Assembly (NCBI RefSeq): GCF_024363565.1
Contig: NZ_JAJEKE010000003.1
Coordinates: forward strand, 62,001-126,000
DNA length: 64,000 nt
Direction of reading: 5' to 3'
From: Lutispora saccharofermentans
GTDB lineage: Bacteria; Bacillota; Clostridia; Lutisporales; Lutisporaceae
Part shown: positions 43,499 to 53,215 of the stretch, in pieces
How positions within the stretch are numbered: the first letter of the stretch is position 1
Layout of the letters: every line of letters begins with the position of its first letter
Translations under genes and position numbers: made by a program
The notes under the pieces: generated by a model
Databases searched by the model: none
Seen by the model: the letters and a program-made list of their open reading frames with translations, nothing else
Told to the model about the DNA's origin: nothing

Positions 43499-44731
43499 AT
43501 GGAAAAGAGAAATGTTTTTGATGTTTTGAAAGAAAGGGGATTTATCCAGCAGGTAACTCATGAAGAAGAGGTAAGAGAATTATTGGGCAAGGAATCCGTT
43601 ACTTTTTATATAGGATTTGACGCTACTGCGGATAGCCTTCATGTAGGTCATTTTTTACAGATGATCGTCATGGCCCACATGCAAAAAGCCGGCCATAGGC
43701 CAATAGCTTTGCTGGGAGGCGGCACTACAATGGTAGGAGATCCAAGCGGCAGGACCGACATGAGAAAGATGCTGACTCAAGAGGAGATTCAGCAGAATGC
43801 TGAAAGATTCAAGGTGCAGTTTGAAAAGTTTTTAGATTTCAGCGACGGCAAGGCTATAATGGAGAATAATGCAAATTGGCTGTTGAACCTCAACTATGTA
43901 GATTTTTTGAGAGAAATAGGAGTGCACTTCTCTGTAAACAGGATGCTGACGGCCGAATGCTACAAAAACAGGTTGGAAAAAGGGCTTACCTTTATAGAGT
44001 TTAATTACATGCTGATGCAATCCTATGACTTTGTAGAGCTCTACAGAAGGTATGGCTGTAAGCTGCAATTAGGCGGAGATGATCAATGGTCCAACATAAT
44101 ATCCGGAGCCGACCTGATCAGAAGGGTAGAAAACGTGCCTGCTTTCGGAATGACATTTACCCTTTTAACCACCAGCGACGGCAAGAAGATGGGAAAAACT
44201 CAGGCAGGAGCTGTATGGCTTGACCCTGATAAAACCAGCCCCTATGATTTTTATCAATACTGGAGAAACGTTGACGATGCAGATGTTGAAAAATGCCTGG
44301 CATTGCTGACGTTCCTGCCCATGGATGAAGTGAGAAGATTGGGGGCCCTTCCGGGAAATAAGATAAATGAAGCCAAGAAGGTTCTTGCCTTTGAAGTCAC
44401 AAAGCTTGTTCATGGCGAAGAAGAGGCAAAAAAAGCCGGGGATGCAGCAGAAGCGCTGTTTGGCGGCGGCGGAAACCTTGACATGGTGCCAACAACGGAA
44501 ATCAGCAAGGATCAGCTGGGAGCCGGCATGAATATTATCGATATGCTGGTTTTTACAGGCCTGGCACCCTCAAAGGGTGAAGGGAGAAGGCTCATAAACC
44601 AGGGCGGGCTTCTCCTGAATGATGAAAAAGTGGATTCCATCGAGTTTACAATTACTCCGGATGATTTTAAAGAAGCTGCCCTGATGCTGAAAAAAGGCAA
44701 AAAGACATATCATAGAGTGGTTGTTAAATAA
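43499..44731 (+). CDS. tyrS: Tyrosine--tRNA ligase
   Basis: Class I motifs are present: the HIGH-like HVGHFLQM ([10 protein letters not shown]), the KMSKS-like KMGKT ([15 protein letters not shown]), and tyrosine-site residues in YMLMQSYDF and [12 protein letters not shown]-terminal S4-like RNA-binding domain is present ([19 protein letters not shown]). I start at ATG 43499, nine bases after GAAAGG; the frame is open upstream through the mosaic repeat to 43415. Length is 410 residues. It is controlled by the Tyr T-box upstream. Confidence 0.96.
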   Translation: MEKRNVFDVLKERGFIQQVTHEEEVRELLGKESVTFYIGFDATADSLHVGHFLQMIVMAHMQKAGHRPIALLGGGTTMVGDPSGRTDMRKMLTQEEIQQNAERFKVQFEKFLDFSDGKAIMENNANWLLNLNYVDFLREIGVHFSVNRMLTAECYKNRLEKGLTFIEFNYMLMQSYDFVELYRRYGCKLQLGGDDQWSNIISGADLIRRVENVPAFGMTFTLLTTSDGKKMGKTQAGAVWLDPDKTSPYDFYQYWRNVDDADVEKCLALLTFLPMDEVRRLGALPGNKINEAKKVLAFEVTKLVHGEEEAKKAGDAAEALFGGGGNLDMVPTTEISKDQLGAGMNIIDMLVFTGLAPSKGEGRRLINQGGLLLNDEKVDSIEFTITPDDFKEAALMLKKGKKTYHRVVVK

Positions 44732-44810
44732 TAGATGAAGTATCATCCATATCAAATTCGTATATAATAGTAGGATAATATTAAAACTAATTGATATGGA
44801 AAGATATAAT

Positions 44811-45443
44811 ATGTATCAAGAAATTATGAGCGCTGCTTTATCAAAGATAATGGGGATCATATATCATATGCAAGGGCATAGCTATTTATATGCGGGGCTT
44901 GCAATGATTATGGAAGGTGCTTCCGTACCTTTTCCCGGCATGTATATATTGATTTTCAGCGGTTTTGCAATCAAACAGCTGGGATTGAATTTTTGGGTGC
45001 TGGTGGGGATCTGCAGCGTCTGTTATACTGCGGCCTCCCTCATACCATATTACATCGGGGGACATATAAATAATATTGCCACTAAATTTTACAAGAAATA
45101 TTACAGCAATAGAATAGATAAGATAAAAAAGGTGAGCGATATATTCAATAAATACGGGGAATGGACCGTATGCCTTTCAAGGCCTACCTTTTTGGGAAAC
45201 TATTTTTCCTATATAGCAGGGATGAATAGTATGAACATAGGCAAGTTTTTGCTGTATACCTTCGCAGGCATTTTTCCCTGGACTCTGTTCATGTGTTATT
45301 TAGGCTATGGAGTGATAAGCAGTACGGATGAAATAGTGAATATAATTGCAAGCATGAAACCCCTGTTCTATATTGTCACTATAGCCGTAATAATTTATGG
45401 AGCATACCAAGTATATAAGTTATTAAATAAGAGAAGATATTAA
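44811..45443 (+). CDS. DedA family membrane protein
   Basis: The 210-residue protein has the DedA pattern: MIMEGASVPFPGMYILIFSGF near the start (the conserved acidic residue and Pro-Gly), a helix-loop with YYIGGHINN, and the later SRPTFLGNYFSYIAGMNSMNIGKFL with its conserved Arg. DedA proteins are needed for membrane homeostasis and some flip undecaprenyl phosphate or phospholipids. ATG 44811 has GGAAAG seven bases upstream; ATG 44796 overlaps that site. A bidirectional terminator follows. Confidence 0.9.
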   Translation: MYQEIMSAALSKIMGIIYHMQGHSYLYAGLAMIMEGASVPFPGMYILIFSGFAIKQLGLNFWVLVGICSVCYTAASLIPYYIGGHINNIATKFYKKYYSNRIDKIKKVSDIFNKYGEWTVCLSRPTFLGNYFSYIAGMNSMNIGKFLLYTFAGIFPWTLFMCYLGYGVISSTDEIVNIIASMKPLFYIVTIAVIIYGAYQVYKLLNKRRY

Positions 45444-45445
45444 AT

Positions 45446-45482
45446 AAAAAATAGATGCCGATGTCGGCATCTATTTTTATAC
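45446..45482. terminator. Bidirectional terminator between dedA-like and FMN-binding genes
   Basis: AAAAATAGATGCCGA pairs with TCGGCATCTATTTTT. The flanking A and T runs let it serve both convergent genes. Confidence 0.88.
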
Positions 45483-45501
45483 ATTATCGTGTATTTTTAT
45501 A

Positions 45502-46278
45502 CTATTTTGCCTGGCTTAAAGCTTCTTCTACGAGAGCTTTGAAGTTTTCTCCTGAGTGGCTTGCTCCGCCTGTTGTATCAACTTTTGCTATATCCTGTGC
45601 TGCAACAAGGTCTGCACCGAATTTCTCGTATGCCGCAACCAAGTCAACATTTTTGACCTGCTTGAAGGATGCCTTGTAGCCTTCGTCTTGTGTCTTGTTT
45701 ACAAATGCCTTTGATGAAACTTCATCATAAGTAGCAGCTGTTATTTTGCCTTCTGCAACTGTGATAGAAACGAAAGGAGTCCAGCCTCTTTCATCCTCTT
45801 TCCCTGATGCTTTGAAGTTCCCGTCTTTAAGCTTGTCTCCGTCTTTTGCTTGTGCGATAGCTTCAGCAGCTAATGTTTTGAAGTTAGTGAAGGATCCTGT
45901 AGCGCCTGCGACAGCAGCAACCTTCTCTGAATCCTGAGCGGCAACAAGCCCTTCGCCCATCTGCTTATAAACTGCAACTATGTCAACATTTTTAGCATCT
46001 TTGAATGCCTTGTGATATTCGGTATCTTCTGATTTGTACATGCCTCTTACTTCGTCGTATTTCACTTCGGAAATCTTACCGTCTTTAACTACTACAGTAA
46101 CTTCAGGTGTCCAGCCTCTTTCGTCCGTATCACCCTTTGCCGTATAAGTACCATCTTTGTAAGCAGCCTCATTATTAGTTGCCGGTGGAGCTGCTGCAGG
46201 TTCGCTCTTTGGTGCGCATGCTGCAGCCATAGCTACTACTAAGACTACTATAAGCGCTAATGATAATAACTTTTTCAT
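45502..46278 (-). CDS. Lipoprotein with two FMN-binding-like domains
   Basis: A lipoprotein signal (LLSLALIVVLVVAMAAAC) gives Cys21 as the lipidated residue. A short Pro/Ala linker and two repeats of ~105 residues follow, each starting DGTYTAKG or DGNFKASG and sharing DERGWTP and VVVKDGKISEVKYDEV-like strands. The ends VAGATGSFTNFK and TTGGASHSGENFK resemble the FMN_bind motif, but the Thr normally carrying FMN (S-G-A-T-x-T) is not clearly kept. The protein may therefore bind flavin loosely or only share the fold. It is probably surface-anchored. A GGGG-rich site precedes the ATG. Confidence 0.85.
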   Translation of the reverse strand: MKKLLSLALIVVLVVAMAAACAPKSEPAAAPPATNNEAAYKDGTYTAKGDTDERGWTPEVTVVVKDGKISEVKYDEVRGMYKSEDTEYHKAFKDAKNVDIVAVYKQMGEGLVAAQDSEKVAAVAGATGSFTNFKTLAAEAIAQAKDGDKLKDGNFKASGKEDERGWTPFVSITVAEGKITAATYDEVSSKAFVNKTQDEGYKASFKQVKNVDLVAAYEKFGADLVAAQDIAKVDTTGGASHSGENFKALVEEALSQAK

Positions 46279-46533
46279 TTCGAATTTCCTTCCCCTTTCG
46301 AGAGTTTGTTAATAATTTTACATTTTTATTATAACATAACAGTGGAAAAAATAAATAGTTTTATTACAAAATTTATAGATATTTCATAAATAATATTGGC
46401 ATAGAAAATATTATAAATATAAAATTGGAAGAACCGCTTCTATTATAAATCTGCAATGATATAATAATAGTAATATAAGGCAGTAACCGCAGCTGCTCAG
46501 GGCTGCTGTATTTTTAAATTATGGAGGGTTGTT

Positions 46534-47619
46534 ATGCACACGCCGTTATTAGAAATTGATCTGGCCAAGATCAAATACAATGCCCAAAGGATTAAAGATT
46601 TTTGTGAAAAATCAGACATCGATATCTGCATTGTAACAAAAGGGTTTTGCGCTGAGCTGCCTATTGTTGAAGCCCTTATCGAAGACGGACATAATTTTTT
46701 TGGCGATGCAAGGATACAAAATATTGCAAAGATTAAAAGGGAGTTTCCTGATGTGAAGTATATGATGATCAGAATTCCCAAAATAAGCGAAGCGGAAGAA
46801 GTCATCAGATACGCTGATATAAGCCTTCAATCCCAGCTTGAGGTCATAAAAGCCTATTCCGACAAAGCAAAGAGCATGGGGAAAGTGCATAGCATCATAC
46901 TTATGATAGATGTAGGCGACCTGAGAGAAGGGGTGATGCCGGAAAATTCCGGAGCGCTGGTAGAGGATATCCTTGCAATGAATGGGGTAAGGCTCATAGG
47001 GATAGGTACGAATGTAGGCTGCTACGGGGGCATCCTGCCCACAGTGGAAAATGCGAAGATTTTAGTGAACCTGAGAGATAGCCTGGAGAAGGCCTATGGT
47101 ATAGAATTGCCTATAATATCCGGAGGCTCTACCTGTGCCCTGAAGCTATTGAGGGAAGGAAAGCTGCCGAAGGAAATAAACAATTTGAGGATTGGGGAGG
47201 CTGTGATCCTTGGAGAGGACAGCACCAACGGATTGTTTATTGAAAACCTCCACCGGGATGCCTTCATATTGAAGGCGGAAGTGGTTGAGCTCAGGCAAAA
47301 ACCCTCTGTTCCAATGGGCCGGAGCGGCTATGATGCCTTCGGAAACCAGCCTGTGTTCCTGGACAAAGGAATAAGGAAGAGAGCCATATTGGCCATCGGA
47401 CGCCAGGATGTGAGAATAGAAGCTCTCGCTCCGGTTTCCGAAGGCATGGAGATATTGGGAGGAAGCAGCGACCATCTGATAGTGGATGTAACGGACAGCA
47501 AGGAGAAGGTCGAACCCGGAAGCCTTATAGCCTTTCGCTGCGCCTATTCCGCAGTATTAAGCCTCACTACCTCCCCCTATGTGGAAAAGGTCTTTATGCC
47601 TCTGGCTTCTGGCCGCTAG
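46534..47619 (+). CDS. PLP-dependent alanine/ornithine racemase family enzyme
   Basis: The 361-residue protein has the fold-type III barrel of alanine racemases. LEIDLAKIKYNAQRI leads to the PLP lysine in CIVTKGFC (Lys36), with later motifs DVGDLREGVMPEN, GIGTNVGCYGG and IISGGSTCALKLL. These fit the ornithine racemase/YhfX-like branch better than true Alr, which is longer and has a C-terminal beta domain with catalytic Tyr. Ornithine racemases of Clostridia feed amino-acid fermentation. The substrate is not settled. GGAGGG lies six bases before the ATG. It is followed by word repeats and the convergent YkvI-like gene. Confidence 0.88.
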   Translation: MHTPLLEIDLAKIKYNAQRIKDFCEKSDIDICIVTKGFCAELPIVEALIEDGHNFFGDARIQNIAKIKREFPDVKYMMIRIPKISEAEEVIRYADISLQSQLEVIKAYSDKAKSMGKVHSIILMIDVGDLREGVMPENSGALVEDILAMNGVRLIGIGTNVGCYGGILPTVENAKILVNLRDSLEKAYGIELPIISGGSTCALKLLREGKLPKEINNLRIGEAVILGEDSTNGLFIENLHRDAFILKAEVVELRQKPSVPMGRSGYDAFGNQPVFLDKGIRKRAILAIGRQDVRIEALAPVSEGMEILGGSSDHLIVDVTDSKEKVEPGSLIAFRCAYSAVLSLTTSPYVEKVFMPLASGR

Positions 47620-47689
47620 CCTCTGGTATTAGGGGATTCCTTATGTGATAGAACTCAGGATTCAGAGCTCAGGGTGCATGTATTTCTTG

Positions 47690-48751
47690 CTATTGCGGCT
47701 TAAGCTTTTCCGCTTTTCCATAATAAATTATACAAACTATAAGAAATATCGACAAAGCCCCGAAGAGCGGGTAAAAGAACGCCACGAGGGATTTGAAATC
47801 AAAGAGGGACAGCGGAATGGAGCACAGGACTATAGCAGTGCATACAGCTTTATAGCTGTATCTTTTTTTGCTTGACAATCTGTTTGCCAGGCTGAACACA
47901 TCAGAAACAGCGGTGGAATATATTTCCCCCCAGATGCATAAAGCCAATGCATATCTAAAATAAGGATGGAATCCTCTGGTTATGTATATCATAGGCAAAG
48001 ATTTATCCAATACTTCGGGCATATCGGTTAAAATCAGGGCGTTGAGTAAAAAAGCCAGCACCATTAAACCGAAACCGCCTATGAAAGCTCCCATAGACAA
48101 CGCTTTTTTGCTTTTTATATCCTGAGGGAAAGCTGTCAAAACTCCCAAAGAAAGCATGAGGTTATAGGAACAATAAAAAAACATAAAGAAAAAAGCCTTA
48201 AAAGCGGATGAATTTTTAGGAATATCTATATGAGACCACAGCGTGAGCATATTTTTATCTTTGAACAATGCTATAGATGCTAATATCACAACTGCAGAAA
48301 TAGCCGGAACGATGATTGAATTTACGCTCAGCAAGCCCTCTATAGATTTAAAGACCGCCAGCAAGGTCAGAAAGCATATGATAGCGATTCCATAGATCTT
48401 CGGGAGATGAAAATAAGCCTTAAAAATCTCGCAGCTGCCGGAAAACATGATGGAAGTGCCTAAAAATAAGAATAAAGTTATTATGGCATCATAAAAGCCT
48501 CCTATTTTACCGCCGCAGAGCTTGCAGACGAAATCCCTGTAATTGAAAGCCTTGAGCCGGGCTGAAATATTGAATACGGAAACGGCCGTAATAATAAATA
48601 AAAAGCCTGAAAGCAAGAGCGTGATCATCCCATATGCACCGAATACGGAGAAAAACTGCATTATTTCCTGCCCTGATGCATATCCTGCCCCAATGACGGT
48701 TCCGATAAATGCGGCTCCTATTCTGAAAGATAGGACTAATCCTTTTTTCAA
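47690..48751 (-). CDS. YkvI-family membrane protein (amino acid carrier-like)
   Basis: About ten helices are visible in 353 residues. The N-terminal IGAAFIGTVIGAGYASGQEIMQFF is the family's signature, a broken helix with G-A-G-(Y/F)-A-S-G-Q-E as in LeuT-fold amino acid and branched-chain carriers. No substrate is known for YkvI. The start is TTG 48751, just after GGGGGG. It is transcribed toward the racemase gene, from which it is separated by 70 bp of repeat words. Confidence 0.87.
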   Translation of the reverse strand: MKKGLVLSFRIGAAFIGTVIGAGYASGQEIMQFFSVFGAYGMITLLLSGFLFIITAVSVFNISARLKAFNYRDFVCKLCGGKIGGFYDAIITLFLFLGTSIMFSGSCEIFKAYFHLPKIYGIAIICFLTLLAVFKSIEGLLSVNSIIVPAISAVVILASIALFKDKNMLTLWSHIDIPKNSSAFKAFFFMFFYCSYNLMLSLGVLTAFPQDIKSKKALSMGAFIGGFGLMVLAFLLNALILTDMPEVLDKSLPMIYITRGFHPYFRYALALCIWGEIYSTAVSDVFSLANRLSSKKRYSYKAVCTAIVLCSIPLSLFDFKSLVAFFYPLFGALSIFLIVCIIYYGKAEKLKPQ

Positions 48752-48856
48752 AAAAATCCCCCCTTCAATCTATTATATTTTCACAACTGAAGTAATATGT
48801 GACTTATCACGCCGCTTGTGAATCTTTATATGAATTAAGAACATTGTTAAATCCTA

Positions 48857-48885
48857 TTGACAAAGCTTATATAAAAGCATAAAAT
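48857..48885 (+). promoter_or_regulatory. Promoter of the CadC-like regulator gene
   Basis: TTGACA at 48857-48862 and TAAAAT at 48880-48885 have a 17-base spacer. The start site falls at the left edge of the operator palindrome. Confidence 0.8.
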
Positions 48886-48894
48886 ATTATTGAA

Positions 48895-48924
48895 CATATG
48901 AACAAGTATTCATACGTTCATATG
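48895..48924. promoter_or_regulatory. ArsR/SmtB-type operator palindrome
   Basis: CATATGAAC (48895-48903) and GTTCATATG (48916-48924) are perfect inverted arms around AAGTATTCATAC. It lies across the expected start site, eighteen bases before the regulator's ATG, the usual place for CadC/CzrA/SmtB autorepression. Confidence 0.8.
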
Positions 48925-48941
48925 TAAAAGGAGGTGCATTC

Positions 48942-49310
48942 ATGGTGGATGATAAGACAAAGGTTGATTGCTGTGAGAGCAATATAATACATGAGGACAT
49001 AGTAAAAAAAGTGCGTGACAATATGCCTGATGAGGATTTGCTTTATGACATCTCGGATCTTTTCAGGGTATTCGGCGACAGCACAAGAGTAAAAATATTG
49101 CATGTACTTTTTGAAGCGGAGATGTGTGTTTGTGATATTGCCGCTCTTTTGAATATGAATCAATCTGCAATTTCCCATCAGCTTAGAATATTAAAGGATG
49201 CAAGGCTTGTAAAAAACAGAAGAGACGGCAAAGTAATCTATTATTCCCTGGATGATGAACACGTAAAACATATATTCGACCAGGCGATGGCTCATATCAA
49301 GCATCGTTAG
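48942..49310 (+). CDS. ArsR/SmtB-family metal-sensing repressor, CadC-like
   Basis: The 122-residue protein has the helix-turn-helix CDIAALLNMNQSAISHQLRIL. Both metal-site types are present. The alpha3N site has Cys10/Cys11 in the N-terminal arm plus Cys62 and Cys64 (MCVCDIA). The alpha5 site has Asp/His residues in DDEHVKHIFDQAMAHIKH. Proteins with alpha3N sites sense Cd, Pb or Bi, and those with alpha5 sites sense Zn; CadC has both. Metal binding would release it from the palindrome at 48895-48924 and induce itself and probably the metal ATPase 169 bp downstream. AAAGGAGG precedes the ATG. Confidence 0.93.
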   Translation: MVDDKTKVDCCESNIIHEDIVKKVRDNMPDEDLLYDISDLFRVFGDSTRVKILHVLFEAEMCVCDIAALLNMNQSAISHQLRILKDARLVKNRRDGKVIYYSLDDEHVKHIFDQAMAHIKHR

Positions 49311-49478
49311 GGCAAATGGGCAGATGAGGTAACGGGGAAGACGGGAACCACTGAAAAACACTAAAATTCCGTGTAATTCCGTGAAAATTTCAGTGATAAT
49401 CCGTGTTTACCGTAATATAAGACCTAAAAGGAATGCCCTGGCTCTCGCAACTCGCAACTATATTAAGGGGGAAAAAGT

Positions 49479-51587
49479 ATGGAAGAGGTATTAAAGAGAG
49501 AATTCATAATCAAAGGGCTCCATTGCGCCAATTGTGCGGCGAAAATAGAGCGCGGAATTCAAAGCATCACGGGAGTTCACAAGGCTTCCATAGATTTTGT
49601 AGGCAGAAGATTGGTATTGGAATACAAAAATCCAAAGGATGCGGAAAGAATATTGGATGAAGCAATAAAAACTATTGATAGCATAGAGGACGGTGTTGAG
49701 ATCATAGAAAAAAAATCGGCGATAAAAGAAGAGCCGGAGGAGAAAAATGAAATAAAGATGGAGATATGGAAGCTGGCTGCAGCACTGCTTATTTACGCAC
49801 TGGCTCACATATTTAAATCCTCGGAGATTTTACGCCTTTCATTATTCGCGGCAGCCTACGTGCTGGCGGGAGGAGAGGTAGTATACAAGGCCTTCAGAAA
49901 TCTTTTTAAGGGCAATGTATTTGATGAGAATTTCCTTATGACCATTGCCACCATCGGAGCCTTTGCAATAGGAGAATATCCTGAAGCCGCAGCGGTCATG
50001 ATATTCTTTAATATAGGAGAGATATTCCAGGACATGGCAGTAGACCGGTCCAGAAGATCCATCAAAGCATTGATGAATATCAGGCCTGATCATGCAAATC
50101 TGGTACTGGACAATACGGTCCAGGAGGTATCTCCCGAGGATGTGCAGATAGGCGATATCATTTTGGTCAAGCCGGGTGAGAGGATACCCTTAGACGGAAC
50201 TGTTGTAAAAGGCGAAGCATCTGTCGATACTGCTGCTCTTACGGGAGAATCGGCACCGAGAAGCATAAAAGCAGGAGATGTGGTTTTAAGCGGTTTCATA
50301 GTCAAGGATAAAATGATAACCTTAAAAGTAGATAAAGAATATTCTCAATCCACAGTTGCAAAAATACTTGATCTTGTAGAAAATGCTGCTCTGAAGAAAG
50401 CTCCTACAGAGAACTTCATAACCAAATTTGCAAAGGTATATACTCCTTTAGTAGTGTTCACTGCATTGGGAATAGCTTTGATACCATCCTTTATTTATGG
50501 CTTTGATACTTTCTCCCAATGGCTTTACAGAGCATTGATATTCTTGGTCGTATCCTGCCCCTGTGCTTTGGTGGTGTCCATACCCCTGAGCTTTTTCGGC
50601 GGTATCGGAGGAGCATCCAAGAAGGGCATCCTGGTGAAGGGCGGCAACTATTTAGAAGCCTTGAACAGCATCAATACAGTAGTATTTGACAAAACCGGCA
50701 CACTGACCGAAGGGGTATTTAAAGTTAACGAAATAGTCAATGAAAAGGACTATCCTATAGAAGGAGTTCTTGAATATGCTGCAACTGCAGAAAGCTTTTC
50801 TGATCATCCAATAGCTCTCTCAATAAAGGAAGCCTATGGGAAAAGTGTAGACCTGTCAAAAGTTCTTCACCATGAGGATGTAACGGGCAAGGGTATAAAG
50901 GCCAAAACCGAGTGGGGAGAAATACTGGTAGGAAATGAAAAGCTTATGGAAAGCGAAGGCATCTCATATAAAGAGATTGACGCGCCGGGGACTATAGTTC
51001 ATGTAGCTATAGAAGGCAATTATGCAGGATATATATTGATATCCGATAAGCCTAAGTCAGATGCCAAAGAAACCGTAAAAGCATTAAAGGAAGCAGGCGT
51101 TAAAAAAGTTGTAATGCTTACGGGAGACAACAAGGCAGCAGCTATGAATGTAAAGCAGGCCCTGGGCCTCGATGAAGCTTATTATGAGCTTCTCCCTCAG
51201 GAAAAGGTAGCCATGCTGGAAAAAATAAAGGGCGAGAAATCGGAAAAAGGGAATGTAGTGTTTGTAGGAGACGGTATAAATGATGCTCCTGTACTGACCA
51301 TGGCAGATATAGGTGTCGCCATGGGCGGCCTTGGCTCGGATGCAGCTATAGAAGCCTCGGACATAGTGCTTATGACGGATGAACCTTCCAAGCTGGTTGA
51401 GGGCATCAAAGTCGCAGCCTTTACAAGAAAGATAGTATTGCAGAACATAGTATTTGCGTTGGGAGTAAAGCTTATAGTGCTGGTGATGGGAGCTTTGGGC
51501 TTTGCAACAATGTGGGAAGCCGTATTCGCAGACGTTGGTGTGGCGCTTATAGCAGTTTTGAACGCCATGAGAGTTGTAAGAAGCTAA
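49479..51587 (+). CDS. cadA: Heavy-metal-translocating P1B-type ATPase (Cd/Zn/Pb exporter, CadA-like)
   Basis: An N-terminal HMA domain has GLHCANC (Cys16, Cys19). Membrane helices include the metal-site motif CPC (Cys360-Pro-Cys362), which marks subgroup P1B-2 when followed by a Lys- and Asp-bearing last helix. The phosphorylation motif DKTGT starts at Asp404. SDHPIALS holds the nucleotide-domain His, and TGDN and GDGINDAPVL complete the ATPase. It exports divalent soft metals at the expense of ATP. Length is 702 residues. GGGGG lies eight bases before the ATG. The preceding CadC-like gene is its likely regulator. Confidence 0.94.
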   Translation: MEEVLKREFIIKGLHCANCAAKIERGIQSITGVHKASIDFVGRRLVLEYKNPKDAERILDEAIKTIDSIEDGVEIIEKKSAIKEEPEEKNEIKMEIWKLAAALLIYALAHIFKSSEILRLSLFAAAYVLAGGEVVYKAFRNLFKGNVFDENFLMTIATIGAFAIGEYPEAAAVMIFFNIGEIFQDMAVDRSRRSIKALMNIRPDHANLVLDNTVQEVSPEDVQIGDIILVKPGERIPLDGTVVKGEASVDTAALTGESAPRSIKAGDVVLSGFIVKDKMITLKVDKEYSQSTVAKILDLVENAALKKAPTENFITKFAKVYTPLVVFTALGIALIPSFIYGFDTFSQWLYRALIFLVVSCPCALVVSIPLSFFGGIGGASKKGILVKGGNYLEALNSINTVVFDKTGTLTEGVFKVNEIVNEKDYPIEGVLEYAATAESFSDHPIALSIKEAYGKSVDLSKVLHHEDVTGKGIKAKTEWGEILVGNEKLMESEGISYKEIDAPGTIVHVAIEGNYAGYILISDKPKSDAKETVKALKEAGVKKVVMLTGDNKAAAMNVKQALGLDEAYYELLPQEKVAMLEKIKGEKSEKGNVVFVGDGINDAPVLTMADIGVAMGGLGSDAAIEASDIVLMTDEPSKLVEGIKVAAFTRKIVLQNIVFALGVKLIVLVMGALGFATMWEAVFADVGVALIAVLNAMRVVRS

Positions 51588-51662
51588 AGCGATATGCTAT
51601 TTTGCATCTATTGCTGTATTGTAAAGGGAGTTGGAAATCCAACTCCCTTTTACGGGTGATCA

Positions 51663-52187
51663 TTACCTTTTGTAATCCATGCTGAGCTTGGAAATAGGCT
51701 TATACAAAGCTGCCGCTAATGGGAGGGCTACCAGCATACCGGCTGCGGAAGTTATGAGGGAACTGGGAATATTGAGCAATGCAGCCTCAAACTTGCCTGT
51801 CACTGATGTCCAGGCCGCCATGTATCCGGCTAGAGTCCAGGCGGCTCCTGCTATGATGGCTATGATGTTTTTAACCAGGCTTTTGCCTTCAGAGCCTCCT
51901 GAGTGGGCAATGCTTCCTACTACAAACCCTGCAATGCCTTTTATAAAGAAGGACCATAGGGTATAAGGGGAAAAGCCCATCAAAAGGTCAAAGAACGCTG
52001 AGCCTATTGCTCCTCCAAGGCCTGCATATACGCCGCCGAAAAGCAATGCCGCAGTATAAATAGCCGCTGATCCCATATGCACCATGGCACCATTGCCGTA
52101 GGGTATCTTTATGGTAGTGCCGATGGTGCAAAAAGCAGCCAGCATACCTATAATAACGATATCGTGAATTGAGAACTTTTTATTCAT
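51663..52187 (-). CDS. ECF transporter S component, probably for a vitamin B6 compound
   Basis: The 174-residue membrane protein has six helices. An N-terminal IHDIVIIGMLAAFCTIGTTIKIP and the HMGSAAIYTAALLFGGVYAGLGGAIGSAFFDLL stretch (quoted in part) are typical of substrate-binding S components with the Ala-rich motif that contacts the T component. It lies directly after a pyridoxamine-kinase gene on the same strand (25-bp gap), so a pyridoxine-type substrate (PdxU-like) is the best inference. The shared ECF A and T subunits are not in the window. GGAGG precedes the ATG. Confidence 0.86.
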   Translation of the reverse strand: MNKKFSIHDIVIIGMLAAFCTIGTTIKIPYGNGAMVHMGSAAIYTAALLFGGVYAGLGGAIGSAFFDLLMGFSPYTLWSFFIKGIAGFVVGSIAHSGGSEGKSLVKNIIAIIAGAAWTLAGYMAAWTSVTGKFEAALLNIPSSLITSAAGMLVALPLAAALYKPISKLSMDYKR

Positions 52188-52212
52188 TTATGATTACCTC
52201 CTGTTATGATCA

Positions 52213-53085
52213 TTAAAAACTCTGAATGCCAACTCCCGCAAATTCTTCATTGAGCATGCACAGCATGCCTTCCAACAAGATCCCTTCCCTGGCGGGGGTT
52301 CTTGCCTCATAGGTCCTGCCAACGGCTAAGGATACGAATCCGGTAGCTCTGGCCATAGCCTCCGGCAGATCACAACCCTGGAGAAGATATCCTGTCAATG
52401 TGCTCGCAAATATATCTCCTGTGCCGGGATATTGGGCAGGTATATATTTGTAGGGTATTTTCCAATAAAGATCGGCTTTTTTGCTGTATCCTATATTTAC
52501 ATGGCTCCCGGCTGTGGATTTAATGCTGGTAATGATAACGTTATCAGGCCCCATATAGGAAAGCCTCTTAAGATAACGCTTCATATCATGATCATCCATA
52601 GACTCCTGGCTGTAGCTTTCACCTAACAGGAAGCAGGCTTCGGTAAGGTTGGGGGTTATTACATCCGCCTTTTCCGCAAGAGTGCGCATTTCGTTTATTA
52701 TGCTTTTGTCAAATATGCCATAAAGCTTTCCATGGTCAGCCATGACAGGGTCTATCACTATCAATTGGCCTTCGCTCTTCCTGAATTCATCTATAAAATT
52801 TCTGATCATGCCTGCCTGCTTTGCAGAGCCTAAAAATCCGCTGTATATGCAATCAAAATTGATGCTTTCATCTTTCCAGCTATCTATATAATCACCCAGT
52901 TCATCGGTAAGCTCATGAAAAAAGTAATTTTTAAAGCCTGCCGGATGGCTGCTCAGTATAGCGGTGGGCATAGGGCAAACCTGAATCCCCATAGATGAAA
53001 GCACAGGTATGATGACGGATAATGAACAGCGTCCAAAGCCTGTGATATCATGTATGGCAGCTGTCTTAGGTATAATACTTCTCAT
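52213..53085 (-). CDS. pdxY: Pyridoxamine/pyridoxal kinase (PdxY/ThiD-like)
   Basis: The ribokinase-fold protein of 290 residues has the opening HDITGFGRCSLSVIIPVLSSMG, a substrate loop with TAILSSHPAGF, VIDPVMADHGKLYG, TPNLTEACFLLGE, and the anion-hole/catalytic motif PGTGDIFASTL (Asp is the base). It phosphorylates vitamin B6 vitamers to make PLP or its precursors. The HDITGFGRCS start is the clostridial pyridoxamine kinase form. It is first in an operon with an ECF S component, giving uptake plus metabolic trapping. AGAGGGG precedes the ATG. Confidence 0.92.
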   Translation of the reverse strand: MRSIIPKTAAIHDITGFGRCSLSVIIPVLSSMGIQVCPMPTAILSSHPAGFKNYFFHELTDELGDYIDSWKDESINFDCIYSGFLGSAKQAGMIRNFIDEFRKSEGQLIVIDPVMADHGKLYGIFDKSIINEMRTLAEKADVITPNLTEACFLLGESYSQESMDDHDMKRYLKRLSYMGPDNVIITSIKSTAGSHVNIGYSKKADLYWKIPYKYIPAQYPGTGDIFASTLTGYLLQGCDLPEAMARATGFVSLAVGRTYEARTPAREGILLEGMLCMLNEEFAGVGIQSF

Positions 53086-53215
53086 CGGATACCCCTCTCA
53101 TGTTCATAAATTTTCCTCTTCAATTTTATTCTAAGGTACGCCATAATTATAATGAAGATGATAAAACAGCAAAAATGAGAATTATAGAAATATCTTATAA
53201 AGCGTATCGATACAC

